DNA from: Candidatus Nitrospira allomarina
Lineage (GTDB): Bacteria; Nitrospirota; Nitrospiria; Nitrospirales; UBA8639
Reading direction: 5' to 3'
DNA: 64,000 nucleotides
Assembly (NCBI RefSeq): GCF_032050975.1
Contig: NZ_CP116967.1
Coordinates: 1,609,001 to 1,673,000, forward strand
The translations under genes and the position numbers were made by a program. The notes beneath the pieces were generated by a model. That model did no database searches. It saw only the letters and a program-made list of their open reading frames with translations, and was not told the DNA's origin. Of this stretch, positions 63,274 through 64,000 are shown piece after piece (the stretch's first letter is position 1; the number at the start of each line of letters is the position of its first letter).

Positions 63274-64000
63274 ATGTGGCGTCACATCTGGTTGATTGTC
63301 GGGATCCTCTCTGCTTTTTCCTTCCTTGGCTGTTCGTTGGATAACACTCCCAAACGGTTGCCGGCTTACCTGCCCCAACCCTCCAATTTGTCTGTCGGTG
63401 ACGGTGCAACAATGGCGCTTCCGGCCGAAGGAGTGACCGCGGTTTTGGTTGTGCTGAACGATTCGGGATTTGAAAAATCAGCTCCTGAACTTCGCCGAGG
63501 GACGTTGGAAAATCTCGGAGAACATCTGAAGGCGGAACTGCAGAAACAATTACCGATTCAAATACATTCCGTCGTGTATCCGGATGATGTGAAACCGAAG
63601 GGCTCCGTGGACCCATTCATCCAATTGGGAAAGGAGCAGAACGTGCCCTATCTGGTGTTGGCGGTATTATCCAGTACCGAGTATGAGGTCTTTGATCGTT
63701 TTCCAATGGGCGGGTTGCAGCAGCCGACAGGTATGCGGGGTGGGGGAATGCCAGGGTACCGTGCGGAAAATTATGCGCGCCTGGAACTCGCCTTGCTGGA
63801 TGCCCGGACAGGGCAACCGGTAGCCTCCACGGATGGTCAAGCCTGGGCGACCCTTGAACGGCTGGTTGTCCCGCTTGAATCGAATGTCTATCCGGTCGTC
63901 CGGCGGGCTCAGACCCAACCTCCCATTTATCCCAATTCAGAGGGTGAGGAGTATGAGACGCTTCGATGGGTTTCCGGGAAGGATGCCATTGCCCAGGCGG
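63274..64000 (+). CDS. Lipoprotein of unknown function, cut by the window end
   Basis: An ATG preceded by TGGAGG opens a frame with no stop to the end of the window (242 codons). The signal peptide ends in a lipobox (SFLGCSLDN). The mature part has a domain with VLVVLNDSGFEKSAP, LGEHLKAELQKQLPIQ and YLVLAVLSSTEYEVFD, then YARLELALLDARTGQ. That pattern resembles lipoproteins of the LptE/GNA1162 or TolB-amino-terminal type that compute outer-membrane assembly, but I cannot name it. The 3' part is missing. Confidence 0.72.
   Translation, partial: MWRHIWLIVGILSAFSFLGCSLDNTPKRLPAYLPQPSNLSVGDGATMALPAEGVTAVLVVLNDSGFEKSAPELRRGTLENLGEHLKAELQKQLPIQIHSVVYPDDVKPKGSVDPFIQLGKEQNVPYLVLAVLSSTEYEVFDRFPMGGLQQPTGMRGGGMPGYRAENYARLELALLDARTGQPVASTDGQAWATLERLVVPLESNVYPVVRRAQTQPPIYPNSEGEEYETLRWVSGKDAIAQA

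Overview
This window looks like chromosome of a diderm bacterium of the phylum Nitrospirota, most likely a Nitrospira-type nitrite oxidiser. That is inference from gene content and order: alginate-export-type porins with Tat components, pilMNOP next to aro genes, an Lpt/RpoN/RapZ block straight after the ribosomal alpha operon, and many Nitrospira-like lipoproteins. No rRNA marker gene is present to confirm it. I see no rRNA, tRNA, CRISPR array, insertion sequence or prophage.

Layout. 1-8.0 kb is housekeeping on the + strand: the 3' end of infA, then rpmJ-rpsM-rpsK-rpsD-rpoA-rplQ, followed by lipopolysaccharide transport genes (lptC, lptA, lptB), rpoN and rapZ. 8.3-19.7 kb holds type IV pilus alignment genes pilMNOP (no pilQ), aroC, aroB, a GAF-GAF-ANTAR regulator, nadE behind a promoter and terminator-like hairpin, and glnD with a frameshift in its last domain.

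20.3-35.3 kb is mostly on the - strand and is the most interesting part. It is an iron-responsive region: the fur gene is at one edge, and three good and one weaker Fur-box-like palindromes lie between. It carries two divergent redoxin-like proteins with a set of very small proteins, a large di-heme cytochrome c peroxidase-like protein, an FMN-binding-domain protein with a flavinylation motif, a small polytopic membrane protein, several lipoproteins, a porin, and a lipoprotein ApbE flavin transferase. Together they suggest an envelope flavin-based electron transfer system under iron control, possibly for ferric reduction or metal handling.

35.3-47.7 kb is accessory. It includes a Panacea-like gene, ComEA-like protein, M32 carboxypeptidase, O-methyltransferase, a lytic-transglycosylase-like protein, a frameshifted CocE/NonD hydrolase with a second partial copy of its 3' end, a decayed antitoxin gene, and three copies of an interspersed repeat of about 190-220 bases. 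A YdjM-like protein, a CDF metal transporter and a secreted nuclease-like protein follow.

48.0-64.0 kb returns to conserved functions: fhs, a hemerythrin, uvrB, a DUF4321 protein, a methyltransferase, two TatA/B-like genes, and two tandem porin genes. The porins are essentially identical except for one short variable segment, while their flanks have diverged. Lipoproteins of unknown function end the window, the last one cut by the edge. Starts were chosen by ribosome binding site and family length and are approximate where noted. Family names rest on motif recognition, without any database search.
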